From Uranotaenia lowii (Eukaryota; Arthropoda; Insecta; Diptera; Culicidae): 64,000 nucleotides of DNA. The notes under the pieces are model-generated. The model saw only the letters and a program-made list of their open reading frames with translations. It was not told the DNA's origin and did not search any database. Below, piece after piece: positions 23,306 through 34,861 of this stretch. Location of the stretch: assembly GCF_029784155.1 (NCBI RefSeq), contig NC_073691.1:131502714-131566713 (forward strand), read 5' to 3'. The translations under genes were made by a program, and so were the position numbers. Each line of letters starts with the position of its first letter. Position 1 is the stretch's first letter.

Positions 23306-23995
23306 ATTTGTGGTCCTTCGAGCCAGATCATAAAACCAAATCGAAGCATCAGACGGTATGTACGGTACGGTATGTATGAGTGTGAGTGTGTGTGAGAGTT
23401 TTCAAAGTGATCAAAACCACTATCAATCATGGCATCTTGCATAAGTCATCCCCAAATTTACAAATTTCGAGTGTTCAGCGTCGTCATTGATCCAGGAATA
23501 TTATGAACAAACCGTTAGAAATAATGATGTCCAACACAAATCATTCACCATCAAAATACGAACAATTATCAGCCGAGCTACTGTACCTGTGTCCATAATC
23601 GTTCTTGAAACATCGCAAAAGTTCTTTCTTAACATCAGATTTTATGTGTCCTCCATCATCAATCCATCATCGTAAACAAGTGCAATTGTCAATTGTGGGA
23701 AGTTTTTCGTTAGTTAAGTTAATTCCAACTTGCAACTCGAGCGTAGCTAATCAACCAAAGATATGTGTAATAGTAGATCACTGGTTATCAAAACAAAGCA
23801 AAGAAAAGGATGGGTAGAAAACGTCAAACCAATCATTCATCATGCTATAATTTCATCTACCGTCGTTGTTTCTATTATTGGATCCTTTATTCGCTCTGTC
23901 ACATATTTGTTCTGTTGGCCCATCCAAAAATGTTCGTATCTCTCCGTTGTTCACGTTGCCTTCATCACTAAGATATCCGGTTCGAAGGACCAAAT
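23306..23995. other. BEL 5' leader sequences from two copies, facing each other
   Basis: Each inverted LTR is followed inward by a leader-like start: GGTCCTTCGAGCC on the plus strand at 23312, and GGTCCTTCGAACCGGAT on the minus strand at 23991. The two leaders then diverge. No gag or pol motif is visible. A GT-rich stretch lies at 23360-23400. Confidence 0.55.
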
Positions 23996-24369
23996 TGTTT
24001 TGTCACGGCACTTAATCACTCTCGCAATGGCTAGCGGACTGTAAAAACTAGCCAGCAATCAACACTGAGGGGATCTAAAACTACTGCACTGTAATGCAGT
24101 TCACTTTCCCACTCTGGGGGAGCCAACTTTTTTTCCTATGATGGGCTTTCGGACGGAGTATAGATTTCGCGACGTTAACTGTTCGGTGGTTGCAAAATTA
24201 TGATTTTTTATTGCCGTTTGTTTTCCTTCCAGTTTCGGCGCTCTGGATCTCTCTTAAAACTATAGACGGTGTAGCAGTGAGACGTGAGAATTTGAGAGTA
24301 CTGCGACCGTTAGCACGTCTCACTGCGGGACATCCACAACATACGGAACGACTAGTTCATTATCAAACA
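23996..24369 (-). repeat. BEL-type LTR, minus orientation
   Basis: 374 bp, the same length as the plus-strand LTR and its inverted copy. It starts TGTTTGATAATGAAC when read from 24369. No shared 5-bp target duplication flanks the pair (CGGAA on the left, TTATT on the right), so the two LTRs are not ends of one simple insertion. Confidence 0.8.
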
Positions 24370-24590
24370 TTATTCATCAAATACTGATTCAACACATCAA
24401 TAAGCTGGTAGCCATATGACAGTTGTTTACTACTCAAGAGTCAACATGGATGGGGAACCTGAAGTTCATAAAAAAAATATGCTCATACGCTTATGATATT
24501 AGTTTTGTAAAGCTCATTCACGTGTAAAACGAATTTTAGATGAAAAATCAATAAGTCACACAAACGCAACCAAATCGCAAATCATAGCTT

Positions 24591-25109
24591 GTGGGGAATC
24601 TTGGACCACATTTTGTAGGGTATCTATATGTGTATGTTTTGATACAAATTCAAAACTTAAAATACGTTTTTCTTATCTGTAAAGATTTCTTTTGCTAAAT
24701 GAAAAGTTCTGAAAATATTTTGTCCATCCTATATATGAAATTATGCCGAAACGTTCGCGAGTCAGGTTTTCGAAAGTATTCGATCATACACAACCCTTTT
24801 TTTAATTTCATCATCTGAAATTACTTTAAAATAATGAAATATAATGAAATAAATTATGAAATTACAGTTTTGGGTCAACTCATAAACTTTTCATGTTTAT
24901 GAGTTGACCTTACAATTCTACACCATTTTTCATAATTCAATAATAATAACAGTCAGATCGAGGGGAAAATAACTTATTAAAAATTAATAAAAAACTGTGC
25001 TATGATACGCTAGAAATGTAAAAAACTATACCATTTATTATTTACGTTTTATCTTTTATAATAAAGAAGTTATGGTGCAGAGAAAAAAAAGTGGTCCATG
25101 ATTCCCCAC
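24591..25109. mobile_element. ~519-bp MITE
   Basis: GTGGGGAATCTTGGACCAC at 24591 faces its inverted copy at 25091-25109 (one mismatch over 19 bp). The interior is AT-rich and non-coding, with a perfect hairpin near its centre. No target duplication is obvious. Confidence 0.75.
24873..24909. repeat. perfect 15-bp stem hairpin
   Basis: GGTCAACTCATAAAC, a 7-nt loop TTTTCAT, then GTTTATGAGTTGACC. It sits in the MITE interior, off centre, and is much cleaner than the MITE's own decayed body. Confidence 0.85.
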
Positions 25110-26436
25110 TCTCCCATACTATTAAAAAAAAAATCCAATTGGAATATTTTTAAGTGAATTCAGTGGTTTCAAAATTAACATAGCTTTTATTTAACACGTA
25201 CGCAATTTTTACAGGCTTGTAATATTCAAATCACACTGAAAATTCTGTTATTATATGTATGCACGTCATGTGTTATAATTTTACAGTTTTTCTTCGTAGT
25301 TTGTATTATTACTTTTAAATTTTGGACTTTGGTATGCAGTTTTGATGATAGCATTAAGCAAAATTTTTAATATTTGTTGCCGAGAGCAAAAATGCTTTTC
25401 TCTCCTCTTGGAATTTAATTTTTATTCTTAAACTGAAGTAGGTAGAGTTTGCCAGCCGGGAAACCGTACAATCAACTGTTTCTCGATGTATCATTTTTTT
25501 CTCAGCTTCCAAAAGAAAATAGGGATGATTGTCGGGTGGTAGCCTTGTTTGATTTCCTGTTTCCAAAAGCTGACCGGCTCCAGCATTTGGGGTGGAAAAT
25601 TGAACTATATGTACCTATACACGTTTCGTTTCATTATGTTCAGCAGAATTGGCTGCCGTCCAGGTGAAAAAGTGAGACCAAAATACATGTGCATGAGATC
25701 TCGAAATGAACAGAGGGAATGCAATTGAAACTCTCATATCGAACACAGATAAATCCACCGGAGCTCGGATTTGTGGGATTTGTATGTCGATTCAGATTAT
25801 GCGTTGAATCGAAGATGTTTGGTAGTTGTAGTTCTACACACGGCGAAAAATATCTGTTGGGTTGGATGTGGTTATTCTCTGATTGTAGAGTATTGTTCAG
25901 TAGTATAGTACTATTATCCGGCAAAATCGAGCCCCCAGTGTCTCCTAGCCTTAGTTTTGCAAGCTTGCAATCTGAAAAATGATCGGAAAATGGTGGGTGG
26001 AATTTCAACTTTACAGATTATCGATAAGCAGCGGGAGAAGTTATCATTATATGATGTTGAGTTTCTTGGGATTATTGAAAGGAAAGCATAATATTGACAA
26101 ATACCACAAGCAATAAAAAGTCACATATTTATTTAAATGAAGGCTTTGATGGTAACATATTGGTTGACAAAGAGAATCAACTGCCCAATTACCTATAGTT
26201 AACTATATGTACTCACTAATGAACTTGGAAGCGACAAAAGTGATTTATATGTAACATTATAAGAGACTTAAGTTACAATAAGGGCACGAACGTGCTTAAA
26301 GTTTGATTAACTTAGTCTCAAAAAGTGTCTTGAGATGTTTTCATCCCGGCTGGCTGGTTGGGGAGTGCGCCTGCAGGTATGCTACAAAATCATATCAACT
26401 TTTCGAGGTTTAGTTTCAGTGAGAACAACATCAAGG
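25110..26436. other. no gene seen
   Basis: Open frames up to 122 codons (25640-26008, minus strand) have no recognisable domain and overlap a long frame on the other strand. Confidence 0.35.
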
Positions 26437-26502
26437 CGTAGCCTTGTAGGGTAGTGTGTTTCATTGTCACCACGAAGGTCAGGGTTCGATCCCCAAGCCA
26501 GT
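26437..26502 (+). mobile_element. tRNA-like head (SINE relic)
   Basis: An intact B box, GGGTTCGATCCCC (26482-26494), sits about 35 bp after a poor A-box region (TAGGGTAGTGTG). A T-run (26502-26511), a possible polymerase III terminator, follows directly. The arms do not form a full cloverleaf, so a functional tRNA gene is unlikely. Confidence 0.45.
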
Positions 26503-26552
26503 TTTTTTTTCAATATATAATTCGATTACCTGAGTGAGCGAGCATTCTGATA

Positions 26553-26800
26553 TGAGGCCTTTGGAGCCAAAGGGGTATAAGTGCATAAAAACTTATTTCG
26601 AGAAAACACGCTTTTAAGTTGTTGTGTTTGGCCATTTTCCATATATTTTTCCAAATTTGTTTATTTCTTTCGAATGTTAGAGTATGAAAAAAAAATTAAA
26701 ATATCAGCAAATAAAGTTTGAAATATGAAAAATGGTTTGGCATCATTTACTCAAAATCGACAATTTTGTCGCTTATACACCTTTGGCTCTGAGGGTCTCA
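26553..26800. mobile_element. 248-bp MITE with TA target duplication
   Basis: TGAGGCCTTTGGAGCCAAAG (26553) and its imperfect inverted copy (TTTGGCTCTGAGGGTCTCA, 26782-26800) extend inward through GTATAAG. TA flanks both ends. Confidence 0.7.
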
Positions 26801-26802
26801 TA

Positions 26803-27607
26803 TGTAGGAAATATTGGGTAGAACAATCGAGCAGCAAATTGAACAAATCTCGGCTAACCGCAATTTTTTGGGTTTGAAATCCGGTGCCTGGCATCATGGC
26901 GGCACAATGTACTGATCATAGTAATTAATCAAGAAAAATGATTTTAACTGATGCCTAGGGGAAATTGAAATAGAGAGAGAATTTTTTACTCATTGTACGA
27001 TTTTTTGAATACTCATTTAAAAGGTCGCTGAAGATGAATAGAAGGTTAGACTTGTTTTGAAACTTGAAAGTATCAATTAGAACATACATTTTGGGGATGA
27101 TGGGGCAGAGTATGATTTTCGTGCCTATTCCATGAGACCTTTGGTTGCTTAGGACGTTTCGAAACTAAAATTTTTCGTTCATTTCAATAAATAATAATGA
27201 TGACTACTGCAGATAAAACTAAAAATTCAATAAAAATCTGCAAATGCCTTATAAAACTATTGGGTAATGTTTCTTTGGTTGGGAAGTTTTTATTCGAATC
27301 CGTTTAGAAACGCTGGGTTGGAAATTATTCAGAAAACGCTTAGTGACACGTGTTTCAATTATTTTCAAGAGTTGAAAATTCCTCCAACCATATTAAGTGA
27401 CATTTTTTTCCATCAGAAATTCAAAAATTAAAATGCGAAAGCACAAAACTGTTGAAATAAGTTTTATTAAGTGTGACGTAATAACTGTAGACACTTTAAA
27501 CATAACTAATAATTTTTTTCTCTCAATTATTTCAGGTAATGGTTTATCGCATCACAAACATATTTAGACTTCATCATAGTGAGTATACCCCTGGAAGGAT
27601 TGAAATA
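26803..27607. other. no gene seen
   Basis: AT-rich. TTTCAG|GT at 27530-27537 precedes a 79-codon frame (27539-27778) without recognisable features. Confidence 0.35.
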
Positions 27608-28192
27608 TCTAGCGTAACATTTCATAAGAAACTAGCAGTTAGCTCGAAACGAGAACACCTATTCAAATCCTATTTAAAAAATCGACCACTTTTTGTTCAA
27701 CAAAATCTAAAAAAATGTGCATTATATTCACTTATTGTTCAATGGTTATCAAGAACTTTAACATTTTTTTTAACTTAATTTCAGAGATTTTCTAGTTAAA
27801 CCCTATTATTGTTTTCGATTTCAGTTACGCCTGCAAGTTTCGCCCAATAGATCGACCGTTTTTGTTTTGGTTTTGAAGTTTCGCCCATTGGTCCTACACG
27901 CAAAAACTAATTAGGCCGTTTTGTCACACACGGTCAACTCAGTTACGCCTATTGGTCCTGCACGAATAGAAAAATTAACCCCATTTTGAATAGGCGTAAC
28001 TTCACGTTCCAACGAAAATGCATCAACAAGAAGTTTCGCCCAATTGAATTTTACCAATTTTTTTAAAGTTTTAAGTAATTTTAAGATGAAACCGCGTTTG
28101 ATAGGTAAAGTGCAAACGCGTGCATCCTCAATGACCGTTAACTCGATTTGTTCACATTTGGCAGTTTCGCCCTTTTGAAATGTTACGCTAGA
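27608..28192. mobile_element. inverted-repeat element with clustered GTTTCGCCC words
   Basis: TCTAGCGTAACATTTCATAAG (27608) is inverted at 28172-28192 (CTTTTGAAATGTTACGCTAGA) with one difference. Inside, AGTTTCGCCC occurs near 27837, 27880, 28031 and 28163, and AGTTACGCC near 27823 and 27942; two copies continue as ATTGGTCCTRCACG. The same terminal word recurs at 52654-52675 (GTTTCGCCCTTATGAGATG). Non-coding. Confidence 0.6.
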
Positions 28193-29061
28193 CATGTAGT
28201 GTTGTTTTTGGACGATCATTCAACAAAGATCACAGTGAAAAACATGAAAAATGTAAATAATCCACATTATTAGTTTGAAATTAGTAAACAAGAAACAACC
28301 AATGAATATGTATGTTACAAAAACTAGGAAATAATAAATACACTGAGGTTTTTTGAGCCGGTTTGTTTTCGCTCAGTTTTTCTAACACGGCTTATTTTGC
28401 CCAAATTTTTGCTATCAGAACGATTCATCTATACGGTCCCGTGAATCAAAATATTTTTTGAGCGAAAATATTCCAAGTCTTATACGTTAACGACGGATTT
28501 AAAACCACGTAACAGAAAACCTTAGGTTGAAAGCAATAGTAAGAAAATTGAAAATATGTAATAATATTTTTTTAATCTTTATCAGATTGCTAAAGGTCGA
28601 TCTTCAGATTTTCAATTAGTTTTCTCTTTACTCCGATGGAACTATTTTTTTAAAGTTTGTAATTGAGAGCAAACTACAATTATAAATAATAATAATATTT
28701 TGGAAGGCGAGATTCGAGTTTTCACGATGTTCGAACAGCCGAATCAGTTCAACAATATTTCCAAATATTTCATTGAGTAAATGCGTTCAATCCTAAATTC
28801 TTAAAGATGCAGATATTGTATTGAAAATTGAAGATTGCAATTAAGAATTTGTGAAAGATTTAGAAATAACTTTTAAGAGCATGGTTGTCCATTTCTCCCC
28901 GAGCGGCTTGAAAAATGCAACTCAGTGAACTTTTCGTTCTGAAACACTTGCCCTGCTCTGTTAAGACGCCGGGCGTACTCCCAACCAAAGAGCAGAGAAG
29001 GCTTCGCCAGGGTGAAAGTCAGAGACAAAAATCATCACAAGTGTAGGGGAGCAGCCAGGGG
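28193..29061. other. no gene seen
   Basis: AT-rich DNA up to the hAT-like MITE, without recognisable features. Confidence 0.35.
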
Positions 29062-29069
29062 GGTGAGAG

Positions 29070-29543
29070 CTGGGTTGCCAGGTGCCCAGATTTGTCTGTA
29101 AAACCAAGACTTTTGACCCTTCGTCCAGATATTGGTCAGACACAGATTTTGCCCAGATTTGTACTGAGAGTGCCCAGATTTTACAGATTTTCGAAATTGA
29201 GTGATAAAATCAATATTCATGTATCGAATTTGATCCGTAAGTGGCAGATTAGACTGGAATCTGTCTTGTATTCTTTGGAATTTTAGCAAATCATTAAACT
29301 TTTTTTTTTAAATAAGATGGGCATGGTACGTGCTAGGAAACAGTGTTTGTTATATAGTAATCAACTCGAAAATAACCCGTACACATAGCACAACAACCAC
29401 CCCCCCCCCCCCCCCGCTCACACGATTCGTCAAATTTAATTTCTTGTTTAATACCAAATTTGTGATTTTCATTATGCACAGACACACACAGACTTTTTTT
29501 CGAAATTGACCAGATTTTTTATCCTCAACACCTGGCATCCCTG
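29070..29543. mobile_element. 474-bp hAT-like MITE with 8-bp target duplication
   Basis: GGTGAGAG at 29062-29069 and 29544-29551 flanks an element whose ends are CTGGGTTGCCAGGTG and the inverse of CAGGGATGCCAGGTG. An 8-bp duplication with CAGGG-type termini is the hAT pattern. The interior repeats CCCAGATTT and has a poly-C run (29399-29415). No transposase is present. Confidence 0.8.
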
Positions 29544-29592
29544 GGTGAGAGCCCTATCCTTTGTCATTGATTTTGACAACCATCAAAATTAC

Positions 29593-29614
29593 GGGCCCAC
29601 GATTTTGTGGGCCC
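29593..29614. repeat. GGGCCCAC hairpin
   Basis: GGGCCCAC, loop GATTTT, GTGGGCCC. Perfect 8-bp GC-rich stem in an AT-rich setting, with no T-run after it. Confidence 0.8.
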
Positions 29615-31760
29615 ATAACAAACCTGACATTTTGCTGTCAAGGAACCGGACTAGATGTCAAATCCTAGAGAATTATGAATGATTGCACACTTACACATCA
29701 ATCATTCTGGTTCCTCATTGGTTGAAATTTTGACTTTTTCAACTATGTACTGCTTTGAGAGGAAAACACCATAAACGTTTCTCCCGATGGATAGAAAAAA
29801 GAAAAAGATTCTTGTTCGCAAGAAGAACCAGATTGTCACCCCCCTGGGAGCAGCGCTAAAGCAACTCAGAAGGTTTGGTTCTTCCTCAACAAGAAAAGGA
29901 AGAAGAAAAAGCAATATCGTTTCGTGCTGTTTGTTTGCCTACTGTGGTAGGAAGAGAAGGAAAAAATTGCAGTTGTGTGTTTCGGGATTTCTCCTTCCAC
30001 ACAGTAGTGTTGCTATTTGGGCACCGGTTTTGCTCGGCACTTGGCTTCGGCTGTATTCGGAAACGAGTGTGAGCATTTCGGAAGGAAGTGTGGTGCTCTA
30101 CAAATCGTAGAAGATAACAGTGTAATTTACACAGCGCACTGTCGGATTCGAGAAGTGCGGACCAACCATGTTTGAGAGAAAATATCAAATTTTTAAAAGA
30201 AGACCTTAGTTAAAATTTCAAACGCAAACGTTTTGTTTCCCACTTTTTTTTACTTTATTAAATTGATATATTTCCAAAGGCGGCTGGAATAACATTGAAT
30301 CTTCATTTAATACACATTAGATGATATAAAATTTTCCAGATTTTACTACTTTAGTTCAACTAACTAAAAAAACGAAAAATTATCTACAAAATCATTTAAA
30401 AAAAATAATAAACTGTTAAAAAATTTACTTTTTTAAATGTTACGCATATGCTAAAATATTTTGGAAATTATTTTATGAACTCCAAAAAGTCAGGGTGTTA
30501 ATTTAAAAATCGAATTTGAACCAAAACATCATCAATGACTATAGATTGTTAAAAAATGCCCCGGAGACGGCTCGTTGGACGTCGTCTCGCTTTTCGAGAA
30601 CGTGCCTGTCGATTTTGCGATGGAAACCCAAGTCCTTAGTCTTACAAAAAGAACACATTTGAAGCATTAGTAGATAGAGTGATTTGACTCAAGCATAATT
30701 TTTACATGGAAAAAAACATTAAGTGAAGCTATCAATATTCTAAAACTTAAAATTTTCTACGAAATTTATTTTCAAATATTATCACACAAAGACCACATCC
30801 AATTTTAACTAAATAGTTCAAGTCTAACAAAAAAGATTATGAAAAATTTTGCAACCATCCCGTAACGTAAGTATAGGCTTGGAAGAAACACTGGCCAGAT
30901 ATCTAAGGCAATTTTATAAAATTGTTACTTTCCAGCCATTAGACAAAATTGAAACGTAATTTTCACGAGAACAAAAGATAAAATCCCAAGAAATAAAAAC
31001 ATCAATACCAACGAAATAAAGTATGCAAAGTGTTATAAGTTATACGTTGCTGAAATTTGCCAGTTTAAAAAAAATAAAACAACATCAAACAGATGTATCG
31101 ACAAAACTAATTAGCACTGGTTTAGCACAACATTGCTGGTCATATTTTCGATTTTGATAACACCAAAATTTGAGGAAGAGTAGCAGGATATTTAAAACGC
31201 AAGAGTAGCTACAGAAACTTTTCACATAAAACTAAGAGGGGACAACAACATAGTAAACAGACAATGAGATTCGTGAGTATTCGTGTAGAAACAGCGTACG
31301 ACCCTATAATTTTTAAACTAACACATACACTGACAAACAAATGTTGACGCAAATCAAAACAACACAATCTGAGCCAAAACAAATAGGTACAGACGATAGC
31401 CTGTAATTTGTAGGTTTAAAAAAATTAAACTTACAGGAGGGATTTATTTAATTGACGTATTTTGAATTTTATTGATTATTGATTTCGCTTGATATAATGT
31501 TGTTTTTCGCAAATTTTATTAAAGGACTAAAAGATAAAAAATTAAAAAACATTTCCACTTGTGCAACATAAAGCTAGACTTCAGCTTAAATACTTAGGCA
31601 TGCTGTGATTTTTTTGAGCTCTTAATAACTGATTTATAGCCTTTTTCACAGGCATATTTTTTGCTTGAATAATTTTTCTTTGACTTTTAATGACGTCAAA
31701 ATATATGATTGTATTTGAATATTGTTTGATAATCATATTTGAGTTACGTTACAAGCTTTC
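29615..31760. other. no gene seen
   Basis: A 107-codon plus-strand frame (29787-30110) begins with a Lys/Arg-rich stretch but has no recognisable domain and is overlapped by a 100-codon minus frame. The rest is very AT-rich. Confidence 0.35.
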
Positions 31761-32128
31761 TAAAGCTATAATCTATGTAAACATAGGTTGAGAAAAAAAA
31801 AGAATTTTAGCGGAAAACGTGTTTCATTTAATTTTATCCAAGGTAGTATAAATAGGTATGTATATACAAAGTGTCGTAAATATAATTTTTTTGTCCACTG
31901 TGTTAATATAACTTTAGTATTGACTCAAGAGATGCGAATTCCAGAGTAGCTCGAAATGTCTGGACAACTGTAAAAAGTGGTTTAGCTGATGCATTTTAAT
32001 AATCATATAATGGATATAGATCGAATATTGGGTGGAACATTTCTAGTGTCAAGTGCCCTCAAGCTTCCTTGTTCCATAGAATGTGGAACAGCAGCAAGTT
32101 TTTATCGCTCTCCCTTGAGTTCGACATA
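31761..32128 (+). repeat. direct repeat, copy 1, left of the DD37E transposon
   Basis: Begins TAAAGCTATAATCTATG and ends at the TA where the transposon starts. It matches 33433-33744 in direct orientation (shared blocks GTCCACTGTGTTAAT, GAATATTGGGTGGAAC, AAGCTTCCTTGTTCCAT). Copy 1 holds about 50 bp near 31850-31893 that copy 2 lacks. Confidence 0.85.
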
Positions 32129-33432
32129 AAGAGTGAAACGGTCAAAATTTGGTCAAAAGAAAACGCGTGTAAATCGGTGGAATCGTTTATTTAAAAAATC
32201 AAATTAAATTTTTTTTTCAAGTTAATTAGTATAAAATTCAGGAAAAATATTCAGTTAGGCTTCCGCTTTTCCAAATCCGAATTGCCGGGCCTTACGCTTA
32301 ACCCCTGCCATCAGGTTTTGTACAGCCAAGGTGGTCCACCTTCTTCGCCGCAGAAAGCCAGTTTGCCTTGAACTGCTGCTCGTCCTTAGCAGTTTTTTTG
32401 GTCTTCTTTAGGTTCCGCTTGGCAATAGCCCGGTATTTCTCAATTGGGCGGAGCTCTGGCGTGTTGGGAGGGTTCTTGTCCTTGGGAACCACCTGCACGT
32501 GGTTGGCGGCGTACCACTCCATGGCCTTTTTACCGTAATGGCAAGATGCCAAATCCGGCCAAAACAGTACGGAACAACCGTGTTTCTTCAGGAAAGGCAA
32601 CAGACGTTTATTCAAACACTCTTTCACGTAAATTTCTTGGTTGACAGTCCCGGAAGTTATGAAAATGCTGCTATTCAAGCCACAGGTACAGATGGCTTGC
32701 CAAACCAAATATTTCTTCGCGAACTTTGACAGTTTCATGTGCTTGAAAATATCTGCTACCTTTCCCCCTCCTTTTGCCGTATAAAACTCCTGTCCCGGAA
32801 GCTGCTTGTAGTCGGCTTTGACGTAGGTTTCGTCGTCCATTACCACGCAGTCAAACTTTGTCAGCATAGTCGTGTACAGCCTCCGGAATCGCCATTTGGC
32901 CGTCGTATTTTGTTTATCATCGCGATTTGGAGTCACTACCTTCTTGTAAGTCGATAGTCTTTCTCGTTTGTTGGCTCGATGCACGGTTGTAGACGATACA
33001 CTCAGCTTATTTGCGGCATCTCGGAGAGAGAGGTTAGGGTTTCGCTTGAAACTACCGGCAACTCTCTTTGTCGTCTCAGCGGCTTCCTGTTTTCGATTTC
33101 CCCCCGATTCAGACTTCCTGGCTGTCGACAAACGTTCCCCAAACACTTTAATTACATTTGTAACGGTTGAATTGGCAACTTTTAGCGATTTTGCCAGCTT
33201 TGCGTGCGAGTAGCTTGGATTTTCGCGATGCGCGAGCAAAATTTTGATACGCTGCTCTTCTTCCTTGGACGGCATTTTGACAACTGAAGAATGAATTCCA
33301 AAATCAAAATAGGAGCAACATTCTACACACACACACACACCTTCAAAATGAGGTGTGTTCAGGTTTTTTAAATGCAAAATTGAAAGAAAAACGTCAAGGT
33401 GATATTCACCAAATTTTGAACGTATCACCCTT
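32129..33432 (-). mobile_element. 1.3-kb DD37E Tc1/mariner-superfamily transposon (ITmD37E type)
   Basis: Terminal inverted repeats AAGAGTGAAACGGTCAAAAT (32129) and AAGGGTGATACGTTCAAAAT (read back from 33432) differ at three of 20 positions. TA lies at 32127-32128 and 33433-33434, the standard duplication for this superfamily. One transposase gene fills most of the interior on the minus strand. Confidence 0.9.
32298..33275 (-). CDS. DD37E Tc1/mariner-type transposase
   Basis: A 325-residue enzyme read from ATG 33273-33275. An in-frame Met 51 codons further upstream exists, but the sequence before MPSKEEEQRI looks non-coding, and 325 residues is a normal length for the family. Residues 20-45 form a helix-turn-helix (AKLAKSLKVANSTVTNVI), and a second DNA-binding region follows to about 110. 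The catalytic triad is visible: D147 in VVMDDETYV, D241 in FWPDLASCHY and E279 in ELRPIEKY, with 37 residues between D241 and E279, the DD37E signature. It would cut at the terminal inverted repeats and paste into TA sites in the nucleus. PIEK is followed by YRA where I expect FWA, a possible weakening change. No stop or frameshift is seen, so it may be recent. Confidence 0.93.
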   Translation of the reverse strand: MPSKEEEQRIKILLAHRENPSYSHAKLAKSLKVANSTVTNVIKVFGERLSTARKSESGGNRKQEAAETTKRVAGSFKRNPNLSLRDAANKLSVSSTTVHRANKRERLSTYKKVVTPNRDDKQNTTAKWRFRRLYTTMLTKFDCVVMDDETYVKADYKQLPGQEFYTAKGGGKVADIFKHMKLSKFAKKYLVWQAICTCGLNSSIFITSGTVNQEIYVKECLNKRLLPFLKKHGCSVLFWPDLASCHYGKKAMEWYAANHVQVVPKDKNPPNTPELRPIEKYRAIAKRNLKKTKKTAKDEQQFKANWLSAAKKVDHLGCTKPDGRG

Positions 33433-33744
33433 TAAAGCTATAAACTATGTAAACATAAGTTGAGAAAAAAAGAATTTAGGGGAAAACGTGTTTCATTTAA
33501 TTTTATTGTCCACTGTGTTAATGTAACTTTAGTATTGACTCAAGTGAAGCGAATTCCAGAGTAGCTCGAAATTAGTCGAAATGTCTGGACAACTGAAAAT
33601 AGTGGGATGCATTTTAATAAACATATAATGGATATTGTTCGAATATTGGGTGGAACATTTCTAGTGTCAAGTGCCCTCAAGCTTCCTTGTTCCATGAAAT
33701 GTGGAACAGCAGCAAGTTTTTATCGCTCTCCCTTGAGATAGACA
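33433..33744 (+). repeat. direct repeat, copy 2, right of the DD37E transposon
   Basis: Starts with the transposon's right-hand TA (TAAAGCTATAAACTATG) and runs to GAGATAGACA, where the giant palindrome begins. Its right end is therefore set by that later structure. Confidence 0.85.
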
Positions 33745-34298
33745 TCCCAAGTAACACAGATTATACCAACTAGCATTAGGAAGTTTTATTATGGTTTAAT
33801 TATGGCATTTTTTTGTGCAGCTCGTTTTATGACGGTTTTATTATGGTCATGCAGAATGCTTATATTTTTTTTCGACCATATGTTTGCAGATGGTTTTGAA
33901 AACGCTAATAAAACTTTTATTAAACATACTGTTTTAGTTATTTTGAAAGAGTTATGAATGCTTTTTTAAAACTATAATAAAACACAAACTTAGAAGTTTG
34001 CTTCAAGCTTTCTTTTGCATGTTCTATAATAGCACTCAGTGCCTGATTATTAAACCGCCATAAAACTTAGTGACAGTTCTCGATCAAAATGTCAAAACAG
34101 GACACGCTCAGATTAGATAGCACATATTTGAATTGGAACTCCCATTTTTACACATTTTTGGTAAGTTATGCGTGTTGGTTTTGAGTTTAAATTTAAAAAT
34201 TACATCTTTGAAAACTTGAAATCACCGAAAGTGGTATGAATATCTTTACAATATGAGTATTGAGTGAAAGGGCCCAAATAGTAGGAAAAAAAGCTTGA

Positions 34299-34861
34299 CG
34301 CCATCATTAATTCAAGATGGCGGCTTCCTCTTTTATTTTCAAAGCTGTAAATTACTGAAAATATCGTGAAACCTTCACAATATGGTTATAAGGTGAAAGT
34401 AATAAACGAGTAGAAGTCAAATTTCGTTGCCCGTCGCCATCTTAAATCCAAGATGGCGGCTACCACTTAACTTAAAAATACTGTAAATGACTGAAAATCG
34501 CATAAAACCTATATTATAGGGGTATAAGTTAAAAGAAATCAACCGGTAGAAGTTGAATTACGCTATGTTACGCCATCTTGAAATCCAAGATGGCGGCTTC
34601 CGCTAAACTTTAAAATGTAGTGAATGACTTAAAATGACATGAAACCCAAATTGGTAGTGGGTGAAGGGGTTTACGAGTAGAAGTCGAATATTGCTATCTT
34701 ACGCCATCTTGAAATCCAAGATGGCAGCTTTCTATAAACTTAAAAAATGCTCTAAATCATTGAATGAAACCTCCAAAATATGGATATTTGTCAATTGGGA
34801 TAAGCTATAAAAAGTTTATTTTTGCATTCTGACGCTATCTTGAAATCCAGGATGGTGGCTT
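34299..34861. repeat. left-arm array of five ~130-bp repeats with CGCCATCTTG dyads
   Basis: Near 34299, 34435, 34571, 34702 and 34831 the dyad CGCCATCTTG-N5-CAAGATGGCG (variants in the first and last) recurs, each followed by a similar block (AAATGACTGAAAAT, CATGAAACC, GTAGAAGT). Confidence 0.85.

Noticed and set aside
26437..26502. Functional tRNA gene
   Set aside because: Good B box and T-run, but the A box is poor and the acceptor arms do not pair.
29787..30110. Lys/Arg-rich 107-codon frame as a basic nuclear protein
   Set aside because: The basic start comes from an A-rich stretch; the minus strand holds an equally long frame.
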